Source: Corella eumyota (taxonomy: Eukaryota; Chordata; Ascidiacea; Phlebobranchia; Corellidae). From it: a DNA stretch of 64,000 nucleotides. Below are positions 33,901-45,900 of the stretch, piece after piece. Position 1 is the stretch's first letter; every line of letters starts with the position of its first letter. Location of the stretch: positions 7,688,001 through 7,752,000 of the forward strand of contig OY720103.1 of NCBI GenBank assembly GCA_963082875.1, read 5' to 3'. The position numbers and the translations under genes were made by a program. A model generated the notes under the pieces. The model was given only the letters and a program-made list of their open reading frames with translations, did not search any database and was not told the DNA's origin.

Positions 33901-36900
33901 TTACCGATATTCAAAATAAAATTTGACAAAAAGTATAATACATAAAAAAAATTTAATAAGTTGTTACTTTAAATATATATGTTAGTTTTTAGAATATTTA
34001 TTTTTTTTAAAATTTTTGTTTCAAAAATGTATTTTTAAAACGGATTAAAGACGGGCGCTTATGGCCTGCATAATTTTTTATCTAACTGCGGGAAGTCCAC
34101 GACGTAAAGCCCGCGTTTGATGTTAACGTAAGACCGTATTTTATCGAAATTCAAAATAAAATTTGACAAAAAGTATAATATACAAAAAAATTTTAATTGG
34201 TTGTTACGTTAATAACATACGTTAGTTTTTAGAATATTTATTTTTTTTTTAAATTTATGTTTCAAAAACTAATTTTAAAACGGATTAAAGACAAGTGCTT
34301 TAGGCCTTCAAAATTTTACGACGAATCGCTCTCAGCCTGCGAAATTTTTCATTAAACTGCGGGGAGTCTGCAACGTAAAGCACGCGTATACTTTTAACGC
34401 AGAACCATATTTTACCAATATTCAAAATGATATTTGGCAAAAAGTACAATAGTTAAAAACGTTTTAACCTGTTGTTAAGATAAATATATATGATAATTTT
34501 TGGAATATTTTTTTTTTTTAATTTTTTTTCGAAAACGTAATTTTGAAACGCAAGACGGACGCTTTTGAGGTCAAAATTTCGTGCTAGCGTACATCCAATT
34601 GATTTTAAACTTATATTATCAGGTTATTAGTTTAGGTTATTAGTTTTCAACACGTAAAAATTGTTTTTAATAAATCAAATTTTGGTATTTGTAAATAAGG
34701 TTTTTTTTTTTAAATTAATTTTAAGTTTTAGGTTTTTTTAAAACAAATTTGTTTTTTTGTAAATAAAGTTTGTTTTTTGTTAAGTAATTAAATTTTTTTT
34801 AAATTAAATATTGGTTAATGTTAAACAAATTTAGGATTTTTTGTTTGTTTTTACTTTAAATGAATTAGGAGTTTTCGGTTTGCTATTTGGCACCAATTTT
34901 AAAAAGTAAAGCTGGTATAAGCTGAATTTTTAGTTTATTCTAAATTATAAAAGTTTAAAACTATTGGTTATTAATATACTAAAGTTTATAGCTGGGGTTA
35001 ACTGATAAACTAAAAATTGAATCTGGGGGTAAATAATAAACTATAGTTTGAATCGGGGGTAAATATTGCTTTGTATTTTAAATCTTGGGCTGTATATTAA
35101 ATAAACTTGGATTTTTTATATAGTGGATTGAGTACAAAAGCGTAAAAAAAATGATGTTTATCCTTTAAATAGTTGTTTTAAAGCAATTTATTTTTTTCCT
35201 AAAATTTTATGCTTATGTGTTTGTTATGGTTTTATTTTTTAGAAATGCGTTTTATTTCAGTAGGATTGAAATTATAATTAAACTTTTTCGTAATTTCGTT
35301 TTAAATATTGATAATATTAGTTTAAAATCAATAGGATGTACGCTAGCACGAATTTTTTACCTCAAAAGCGTCCGTCTTTAATGCGTTTCAAAATTACGTT
35401 TTCGAAAAAAAAATATATATATTTCAAAAATTATCATACATATTTATCTTAACAACAGGTAAAAACTTTTTTAACTATTGTCCTTTTTGCCAAATTTCAT
35501 TTTGAATATTGGTAAAGTATGGTTCTGCGTTAAAAGTATACGCGTGCTTTAGGTTGCAGACTCCCCGCAGTTTAATGAAAAATTTCGCAGGCCGAGAGCG
35601 ATTCGTCGTAAAATTTTGAAGGCCTAAAGCACTTGTCTTTAATCCGTTTTAAAATCAGTTTTTAAAACATAAATTTAAAAAAATAAAAAATATTCTAAAA
35701 ACTAATGTATGTTATTAACGTAACAACCAATTAAAATTTTTTTGTATATTATACTTTTTGTCAAATGTTATTTTGAATTTCGATAAAATACGGTCTTACG
35801 TTAACATCAAACGCGGGCTTTACGTCGTGGACTTCCCGCAGTTAGATGAAAAATTATGCAGGCCATAAGCGCCCGTCTTTAATCCGTTTTAAAAATACAT
35901 TTTTGAAACAAAAATTTAAAAAATAAATATTTTAAAAACTAACATATATATTTAAAGCAACAACTTATTAAATTTTTTTTATGTATTATACTTTTTGTCA
36001 AATTTTATTTTAAATATCGGTAAAATATGGTCTTAAGCTGACATTTTACGCGGCAATTTCGTCACCGACCCCCCGCGTTTTTTGCAGGTCGAACCTTCTG
36101 GCCGAAGCTTCTTACGGCCGAAGCTTCTTACGGCCGAAGCTTCTGGCAACCGTGCAGACCATGTCAAATATTTGCTTCAAATTCGACAAAAATCATCAAA
36201 ATGTTAACTTTTTTATTTTAGATAAAAAGTGTAAAACAAAAATAAAACAATTAAATTTTAAAGATAATTTTGTAAAAAATGGTATTTTTTAAAACATGGA
36301 ACACAAAAACTCTTCAAACATTGATCCCAATTAAAAATTGTACGTTTGCGAATTTTTTGCTCAGCGCAAACAATGCAGTTTTTTTGTGATCGGGATTTTC
36401 CGTCTGTCTTTTCAGAGGCCTCCAGAAAATGATGTCCACTCAGCGTGTTTGAGCCACTGGGGGACTGTTGTGTAGAGCTCGTTGAAGCCGAAGCCTCTTC
36501 TACCAGTGTCTCATTGACCTCAACCAAGTAGTCAAGGTATCTTTTATTTTTACTATGGACGGCCTTCTGATAAACTTTGTGTAAATTCACTAATGCAAGA
36601 TTCACCAAATGAAAAAATAGTTTGCGATACCATCTAAGGGTTTTTCTGGAATATGCATAGTATTGCATGGTCTGGTCGCTTTTATCCACCCCGGCCATAT
36701 AGTTGTTATAGTCCTGAACCAGAGTGGGTTTCAATTTCAATACCGGCCCCCCATGCCGCCGCACTGAAACTTCACTCATTGAGCTGCTCCTTTTAGTTGC
36801 AAGCATGATGACCTCTTTCTTATCGCACCATTTGAGGGCAATAAGCTGTCCTTTCTTGCATGCAATTGTGGACCCTTTTTTAATCTTTTGTCTCAGGAAA

Positions 36901-39900
36901 TGTTTTGGCATTTGCTTGCAATTGGCCATGCAGGTCCCAACAGCATTTGTTTGGTGCAGGAGAAGCTCGTTGAACAGTTTGGGGCTAGTATAATACCGGT
37001 CGGTATAAAGGACATGGCCCAAACCCAAATATTTATTTACAAGATTCATTACTGTATGGTAGGTCTTGTCTTGGGTTTGGGCCTGTTCAAAGCCAGTCGC
37101 CACTTGGAATGCAAGACAGTACCCGGAATTCGATTCACAAAGTACGTATCTTTATCCCCCACTTCTTGGGTTTCATTGGGCTATAAACCCTGAACCTGAC
37201 TCGGCCTTTGAATGGGCATGGCCTTATCACAGCTCAGTACCCTGTCGGGAATAAATTTTTTGTGAAATGCTTCAGAGAAGACTTTCACGATTGGCCGAAG
37301 TTTGAACAAGGCATCATAGCCATCTTGGCCCAATAGTATGAAATGTTCATTATTGTTGAAGTGTAACATGGATAGAATTCCCAGGAATCTATCTCTTGCC
37401 ATATGTTTTGAGCAAAAGGAGTTGTTATAAATTTCCCGCTTGCTCCAATAATGTTGTAAATGGGGCTTTTTTACCACACCCATATATTGAACCAATGCAA
37501 TAAAAATTTTGATATCGTCTGTTGTGACCGACTTCCATGATGTCACATAGTTTTTTTTTTAATTTCTCTTCGGGCGTTAATTTTGTTATTCTTTGCTGGG
37601 CATACAAGTTGGTTTCATCCTGAAAAATTTGAAAAAACTCTTCAGTGAGAAACTCCTTTGCAATATTGATTGGAGTTGGATCGTCGCAATCAATATTTAT
37701 TCCCGGCGTTGGAGTAAATGTAAACTCGGCATCTGGAGTCGATGGATCTTCACTCCAATCAGCCGGGGCAGGAAAGGGATTCTTCGCCGCTGGACTCGGT
37801 GTTGGCCTTCTTAGTCATCCCCCTCTTCTAGCCCATCGTCGGGTTCTGGGTCTTCCCCGTGGGGAAGGTGTGATAGGCGAGGAAATTTCTTCCTCACTAT
37901 CCCTTGATGATGACAAGTTGTTGTCACTGGAACCGGAGTAAACCAGGTCTGACATGCTATCGTCTGTCCCAGCATCACTCGCTGCCAACATATCGGACAT
38001 GTCTTGTGCAGAAAAAGTAGCCATTTTCAAGAAAATATAAAGATTTTGAATAGAATATAATATTACATTTTTATTTTTAGGTTTGGAAGATAGTTTTACA
38101 AATCAAAAACCAAACACTTTTAAGAATCCAACCACCTGGTGTGACTTGCTCAAGGAAAATGAAACACTATTTACTGACTTTGCTGAAAAGTAAGCTGTAT
38201 TTTGTATAAAGTTGGTTAACTATTAATTTGCATACATTTGCAATAGTTACATATGCTATTATTCTTTATTTTTATATTTATAATTATTAAACTAAATTAA
38301 TTAAAAATTAAAATATGTAATAAACCAATGATTAGTGTACTTGTAAAAAAAAAGGAATTATGACACATTGTTTTAAAACCCTTTATACTCTATAAATTAT
38401 ATAAGTTTTTTTGTTATAGCTGTGTACTCGTGCCAAAAACATCTCAAACACTTTCTGTAAATGATTTACAAAATTATTTTCAATCAAATGAAAATTTAAA
38501 TGGTGGTACAGTCGTTGATATTAAACTTATTTTGGATGGATACTTAATTGTTTACAAGAATAAAAATGGTGAAATATTTAAAAAAATTTTTAATTTTTAA
38601 AACATTGACCTTTTCAGAAAAATATTGACATTTTTTGTTATTGAACATATTTTTTTTCTATATATAACATTGACTGTATACTGGTGTTTGTCAGTCAGGA
38701 TTTTTAAAATTGCCAACTGAATTAATTAAAAAAAAAATTATGATGCATTAACTTTTTTTTAGATGCTGATCAAATCGTTTTAAAAGAAGATCATGAAATT
38801 AATGCAACTTCGTTTCGAGTTTTAAAGAAAACTATTCCGTCAGTTTTTAAAGATCGATTTGTAGCGGAAGTAAGTTGTGACTTATATAAGTCATTCCATA
38901 TGTGAATTATTTTTAATATAGCATTTTGATCATGCATTTAAATAGAAAAACGAAGTGTTTGTAGTTTAAAAACTGCATATTATGCAATTTTAGGTAATTT
39001 TTTTAATTTATAGATTTGCGGCTAACGCATTTCAAGGCAATTTACTAAAAAGTAATTAAATTTAGAATTTTTTAATTAATACATGATAAAAGAAATTTAT
39101 TCTTGCAATGTTTATACATATATTGTGACAATAATTTTGTTCAAGGGTGTAGAAGCTGAACAACATACATTGCTGATGTTTTTTAAGTGCTGTGATCAAA
39201 AGCGCCAAAGTGCTCCTAGTGACATAAAGGAACTTGGAACCTCTAATTCATATTTAATTCAATATGACCAGGATCATTACGGTAAAGCTTTCATGAAGAT
39301 AAATAAATATATAGTAACATTCTTCAGCAATGTGTTTTTTTCTGTGCTAAATAAAAATATAGTTATTCGTTTTGCTGTCTAACCATGTATCAAACACACA
39401 TGGTTCCAAATGTTCTGTTTGAATAAGTGCTTTAATATTTTAATTATTTTAAACATAAGGTATGTTTTTAGAATTAATCATTTTTTTCTATTTGCAGACT
39501 TAAAAAATATTATGCGCATCGCTCAACGAGATCAGTTAGAAGGAAAGTCAATTAAGGTTATAATTAGATTTTACATTTTTGTTTTTAATAATATTGTTTT
39601 AATTTTAAATATTTCTTAATTTTGTTTGACCTGTTTAAACTTGTTAACAATTTTGTTGTTTTTAAAATTAGGTTTTTCGAATATGCCATACTGATTGCAT
39701 TAAAGTTGAAAACATTCCAAATGGAGTTACCTCGGATGAAATTAAACTCACTTTTAAAAGCAAGAAAACTAATGGTGGAGAGGTCACATTAGTTGTTTAT
39801 CAGGCCTCCGATAATAATGCAATGGTTGTTTTTGCTGATTATAAAGGTAAGGTTTATTTATAATATAAATATTATTTTAATTCTTGAAGTTGGCTCTGTT

Positions 39901-42900
39901 TAAAATACAATATTAGATTTAGTTTTTTTAATATATTTACCATAGAAGTTTTTTCAACAACCTAACTTGAATGTTTTTATACTTTTGATGCCATTTATAG
40001 GGATTTGAGTATATCATTATTTGAAATATAGTTTATAACGTAAAAAAGGTGATTGGTAAAATATTTTTTCTTATACTACATCTTTATTTTGTTTTTGTAG
40101 TTGCTGAGCGAGTTGTTAAAAGTTGCAAAACTTTAAGATTTAGAAAGAAGAGGGTTACTGTTTCCTTACATTATCCTGATTTTTCTGATGACTTTTCCAT
40201 TCAAACAGATAATGATAAGAAACCAAAACGTAACAATTTGTTTTATTTAAGTTAAATATGTATACATTCATTATGTTATTTTTATTTTAATGTTGGCTGT
40301 AGAATTTAGGATATTTAAACAAATTTATATAAAACATGCTTTTAAATAATTTTTTTTAAGGCTCTATTATTCCATTTCAACACACACCAACATGTCAGCA
40401 AGATATAATTCACTTTATTATTGGGATCTCAGAAATAAGGGTTGAATTAAAATTAAAACTTAAGGATTTGGCAGACTTTGATGCTGTAGATAAGGACAGC
40501 AAAAGAAAAAGCCCTCATTATGTGTTAAAACTGACTCCAATTTCATCTAACGTAAGTTAAATTTTAGTAATGTCATGTTTATCCTTTGTAGAACTGATCG
40601 ACAAAAATCTATACGCCCTAAAATAGATTATTAGTATTTTTCTATGTTTTAAATACAAAATTGTATTTGAATCTATTAAATTTAGTGTTGTGTTTAGTAA
40701 ATAATTTTAATTTAAAACTTTTCTAAATAAAAAATTTTGAGGTTTCTGGCGTAACATGGTCATCTTTATTGTAAAAAAACTCTTGTTAGCAAACTTTAGT
40801 ATTCTCTTTGTTTGAGTACAAATGGACTGGCTACCTAATTTACTAATTTAAAAAAAAATGTATTTATTGCTTTGTTAGATAAAATTGCTAAAGCTTACAC
40901 ATCCTTATGTGTGTTATTATAACATTATCTAGAATTTCACTTGAGTGCCAAAAAATATTGGGTTTCTGATTGTCGGCCCATAGCATTTTACAATTTATTA
41001 AACCAGTTAATATATCCTAATAAAAAACTATTTAAATTTTATAACTCTAGTTTTTTTTACGTTTTGGTTTAAATTTTATTTAACAAATTATTTCATAGCC
41101 TAACAAAGTGTGTAATTGCTCACCACCCTAAGATTTCGTTGGTTTTCAGTTTAGGCATTTCTTACATTACACTTATATTTACCTAAAATTGTTACAAAAT
41201 TTCAAAGTGTAAATAATAACAAATTTTTATAAATTCAATTTTTTCTACAGAAATTGTTAGGACAAAAGTATACGCAGGACAGATTTGAGACCAAGTGTAA
41301 AGAAATATTACACAATTACTTTTCCCAGTTTACTGTTGATATGGTAGAACTTAACAAGGAAAGATTAGATGAAATGCGAGCATCAAACTTGTGGAAAAAA
41401 GATGATGAGTTTATAAAAGTTGCAGTTAAGCAGAATGTTATTCATGATGCCTTTGTTAGGTAGGTGAATTGGTTGTGGCTAACTCTTTAATATTTTTGCA
41501 TGAAAAATTAATATAAAAATATTTTTATTTAGTAATTTTATTTAGTCATAATTAGGTCATGATTTTATAGAAGATTTTATTAAAAATTTCATACTAGATG
41601 GAATTTTACAAAACAAGCAAGTGTAACAATCACAGGAAGAAAATTAGAAGTTCATGCAATTAAAATCTTTTTCAAGCTTTATTGTGATATACAAGATGAT
41701 AAGAGAAACTTTTCTGAAGATACATTCCGGTTTGTTTTTCTTTTAAGATAAAATATTTACAATTAGTTGTAAACTATATTTTTTTATAGGTGAAACAATT
41801 TATAGGTGAAACAAATACCCTTGCCTAAGCAACATTTTTACAAAATTTGAAGTTATTTTTTGTTTTATTTTAGAAAACTGGTCGAGTGTGGTATATTTGA
41901 GGAACTGGCTGCAAAATACAAAAAAGTAATTGAGTTAAAAGTTGAAATTAATACTCGCCAGGCTGTTGTCAAGGGAGCTAAAAGCAAGGTCAGAGATTTT
42001 GAAGCAGAAATGACCAAATACTTACAGGTAATGTTTTGTTTTTGCTTTTAAATTAAATCAAGTTCTAAACAAAGTCCAATAACCCAAAACTTAACAAATG
42101 CACAAAACCTCTTTTGGTCTATTTGATTATTCCGGTGTTATTTGGTAAGCAAATTATTTTGTTTATATTTTAAAGGAAATAACCCATTTTCAATTAAACT
42201 TTATGGAAACAGAGCAAATTGAGTATTTGCAAGAAGCTTTACAAGGAAAAATGACAGCAAACTCAACTGCAACAGTTTTACAAACTAGCTTAAAAAAGGA
42301 AAACATAAGAGGTTAGAGTTATTCTAAATTTCAGTATATCCTTTTTTAAGGGCTGTTTCCAAACATTAGCTTCCTATTTTCTGATCTTTTTTAAGCATCA
42401 GATTAATGTATTATAAAATTAGTTGGTTTAAAATTTTTAGAAATCTTATTTGTCAATAAGTTAAACTAAACAATTAATTACCTCTAAAAAAAGGTCTTTT
42501 TTGATTTATATATTTATACAAATTATTAAAAATATGCTTAAATTGGGATTTCTTTGTAAAATTAATTTAATCTCAATCCTTTCGTAACATTGTTTTTAAG
42601 CATCATTGCAATTGCTGTCGGGAGAACCATGCTTTTTTGCATTTGCATATCCAATAGCTTGCAAAGCAGAAACAATTTTAAATGAGTTGGTAATAAAAGA
42701 GGTTCTGGCTCTTGGGCCAAATTTTAATCAAATGATACAAATGCCAGAATGGGAAAAACTACACCAGCAAATTTGTACTTCGGGATTTAGTCACATTATG
42801 CTAGATGTGAAAAAATTATTAAGAAAAAAAAAATTTTATTATTTTTTTTATCTAAGCCTTATAAACGTTAAGACCATATTTTAACAAGCAATTTAATAGC

Positions 42901-45900
42901 AATTAGCGAAATGCCATAGTAACAATATAATAGGTAATAAAAAATAATATTTATTTATTTGCTTAGAAAGGCAAATCTTCTGTTATTATTGTTGGACAAG
43001 TACCTTACATTAATAAAGATTTGGAAACAATTCGCAGTCATTTTGAAAAGCACAACATTTTAAAAAGAGATGTAACCATGTCATATACAGCAGCTCTTTA
43101 CTTTAAAGAATTTTGTATTGAAAGAGATTGTTGCTTAAATGAAATTGATTGGGAAATCTCCTCTTTAACCAAAGGAATAAAACTTATAGGCATGCCAATT
43201 AAGGTTGATGAAGGTAATTCAAATATATTTATTTGAATTCACAAAAAAAATTTTAGACAAATTTTTGACAAAAAAAATGTAACATTTACTGATTTTATCT
43301 AAAAATAACAGCATATTGTAAACACTAGTAAACGCAAAATACTTTTTTTAATAAACCATTCTTTTCTTAATTTAAATTATTTTTTATTTCTGTTTTTCTA
43401 TGTAGCTGAAAAATGGTTAAAGAAACAAGTAGATTCTTTAGCAGTTTCTACACACACAATCAAGGATCCAGGAATGCCAAAATATTTTTTTGGGGAAAAG
43501 GGGGAAAATTTCCTTACTACACAGAGGAAAATTAATTCCTGTGTAATACTTGTTGGTAGTGATGAGTACAAGGATTGGCAATCTAAAAAATTTAAGTCTG
43601 GACCTGTAAGTATTTTAAATGAAAAATAAAACAAATTTTGTTGCTCAAATTAAGTGGAAAGACAAAACTTTTATGAGTAAAATATTTAAAATGTTAAAAA
43701 ACAATAACATACTTGAAGCAATAATTTGATTCGTGTATCAATTATTTTTGTAATAAAGCACTTGTTAACTTAAAATTATATTACACGCTTTGTGCAGGGT
43801 ACGAATTAACAGTTAAAAAACGATTCGCTAAAAATGAGGTCGCATTTTTAGAGCAATTATTAGGTTCAAGTCATAATCTTCGTTTTTTTGTAACACTTGA
43901 CGCGTTGCGTGGCATTTTTAAAATGTAACGTTTTGTTAAACAATCGTTAAGAATATTTCGCATGAAAAACGAGACATTTTTGATTACTTTAAAGCTGTGG
44001 TATGTATTTAAAAAATTGCGCAACAACTAAACGAACTCGGGAGCGAAATTTACGCATTGCAAAACATGGAAAATTATTGTTATTAAATGCCCTATAGTAA
44101 CCTATATTTACGCAGGATTATGTTGATGTAATTAAATTAGTGTGAAACCGGTTTAAAATAGATTGTAACAATACACAAATATACACGAAAGTTTTATTAT
44201 CGCCTGAACCTTTTTTAGTTGATTCGCTATTTCTAATATACTTGTAAAAAACGATTCGCTGATTTTAATAAACGATTCGCTTTTAGCGAATAGCGACCCG
44301 TTATTTCGTTCCCTGTTGTGTAATACAAACTATTCTTAACAAATATTGTATTTTAAGAAATTTCAAGACCAAGTATTATCCAAGGCATCCAGTTTAAACA
44401 ACCTAGTAACATTAAATGTTAAAGTATCTAATTTGACTCTTCAAGTTGTGAAAGGAGACATTACTCAACACAATTGTGATGCAATTGTAAATGCATCAAA
44501 TGAAGATCTTGAACTACGCTTTGCTGGTGTTTCTGGGAGTATTTTAAAAAGTGGTTGGTTTATTTTTATTGTTTACACTTGTTGTAAGAATTCTGTTGGT
44601 AAATATTGTTTAACTTATTAATATATCAAGGAGGTAACAGCATTCAAGATATAATGAATAAGTGGAAGAAGAAAAATGGAAAACTTGCAGAAGGAAATGC
44701 CATAAGCACTCCAGGTGGAAATCTTCCATGTAAAATAATTATTCATGCAGTTGGACCAAGGTAAAAACCTTTTTAGTTACCAAATTATTTATCTATAAAA
44801 ACAAACGATAATAACAAATTGTATTAATTATGGTATTTTTTAACACATCTTTTTTTAACTTTTAGCATGGTACCAATAAGAGATTTAATAAACAATTTTG
44901 TTGGTACTGCAACTTAAATTTTTTTTCTTTTTTGAATGTAAAAAAACATTTATTTTCTTAAAACAAGTTAAATATTTTGTTTCTAAATTTTTTTAAAGGC
45001 TTTGTCATTTAAAAACTTTTTAAGGTTTGTCTATTGGTAAAATTTAATAATACTTGCATTATATATACAACTGAACCCCTAATAATTAAACTAGGTGGGG
45101 TAGTAGAAATGAACACATTTGCTCTCACCTTTTAAAGGGATGTGTGATAGCATCTTTACATGAGGCAGAAATAAACAAATGTCAATCAATTGCTTTCCCT
45201 GCTATAAGTTGTGGTGTATTTGGAGGCCAACCATTACATTGTATAAAAATTATCGTGTCAACTGTGTGTGAGTATTTAATTGGACAAAACTCATGCATTA
45301 CTCAGGTAAATTATATTACATTTTGAATTACAACCTATGTATCCTAAAATCTTTTAAAATCAAAAATAAACTAATGTTAAGCAATAATTTTTGTTTAAAA
45401 AAGATAAAACTAAAATATCTTGATAAACTTTAATAATATTGTTCAGGTTAACTTTGTGGAGTTTTCTACAAATGGTCATTTAAAGATATTTGAAGATTAT
45501 GTTAAAAAACAACAACCAAGTTCTTCTACTTCTGCCTCTTCATCAAACCAATCAAATTTTAATAAGAAGCCAGGACTTGTTGATAAAGTTATTAATTATG
45601 TAAGCAAATGTCTACGTTATAAAACAAAAAGTTTAAAATAAACTTTTTTTTTTTAATTTTTTTCACTGTGTATAAACATTTTTTTTTAATTTTTTTCATT
45701 GTGTATAAAAAATTAAATATTTAGTACTAAAGTTAAAAATATTTTATTTGGTAAGTTTTCTGAAAAACCTGAATCATCCTCTTCTTCTGTGGACAATTGT
45801 GTTAAAATTATAATCGGAGATATTACAACAGAAACAGTAACATTTTGAATATTAAATTTTGTGGTGTAACTTTTTTGAAAAAATTGATTTAAAGTTAAAA

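Larger units (their letters stand above)
32992..38080 (+). other. Intron 10 of the PARP14-like gene, expanded by transposons
   Basis: This intron is 5.1 kb in a gene whose other introns are mostly 60-700 bp. About 2.35 kb is the foldback element (33789-36135) and about 1.8 kb is the antisense piggyBac transposase (36258-38024). The remaining 33.0-33.78 kb is AT-rich DNA without recognised genes. Phases before and after the intron match (phase 1), so the insertions are removed by splicing. Confidence 0.85.
30942..43605 (+). other. PARP14-like gene, exons 1-25: RRM and KH-like modules
   Basis: This covers residues 1 to about 1123. RRM-like folds are suggested by FRIFVSNISI (residue ~12), KDIVCSGFPQQFLNERSLLN followed by FGQISHLDYDVTQKCAWISY (~135-175), YCRNIPHRYFTYFGLKNHFG followed by FGEVETVDCVDRRNLSFAKV (~245-290), and VENIPNGVTSDEIKLTF followed by GGEVTLVVYQ (~545-580). 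Each shows the RNP2-loop-RNP1 spacing. From exon 19 on, helix-rich segments with VTITGRKLEVHAIKIFF and RQAVVKGAKSKVRDFEAEMT resemble the KH-like repeats of PARP14. These modules are expected to bind RNA or mediate contacts. They are too diverged to count exactly by eye. Confidence 0.7.

Noticed and set aside
36724-37254. Plus-strand frames of 62-101 codons
   Set aside because: They are antisense to the piggyBac transposase, which carries the recognisable motifs.
44876-44920. Alternative PARP14-like exon after a CTTTTAG acceptor (SMVPIRDLINNFVG)
   Set aside because: It reaches an in-frame stop quickly, whereas the acceptor at 45094 continues the macro domain in phase (RWGSRNEHICSHLLK).
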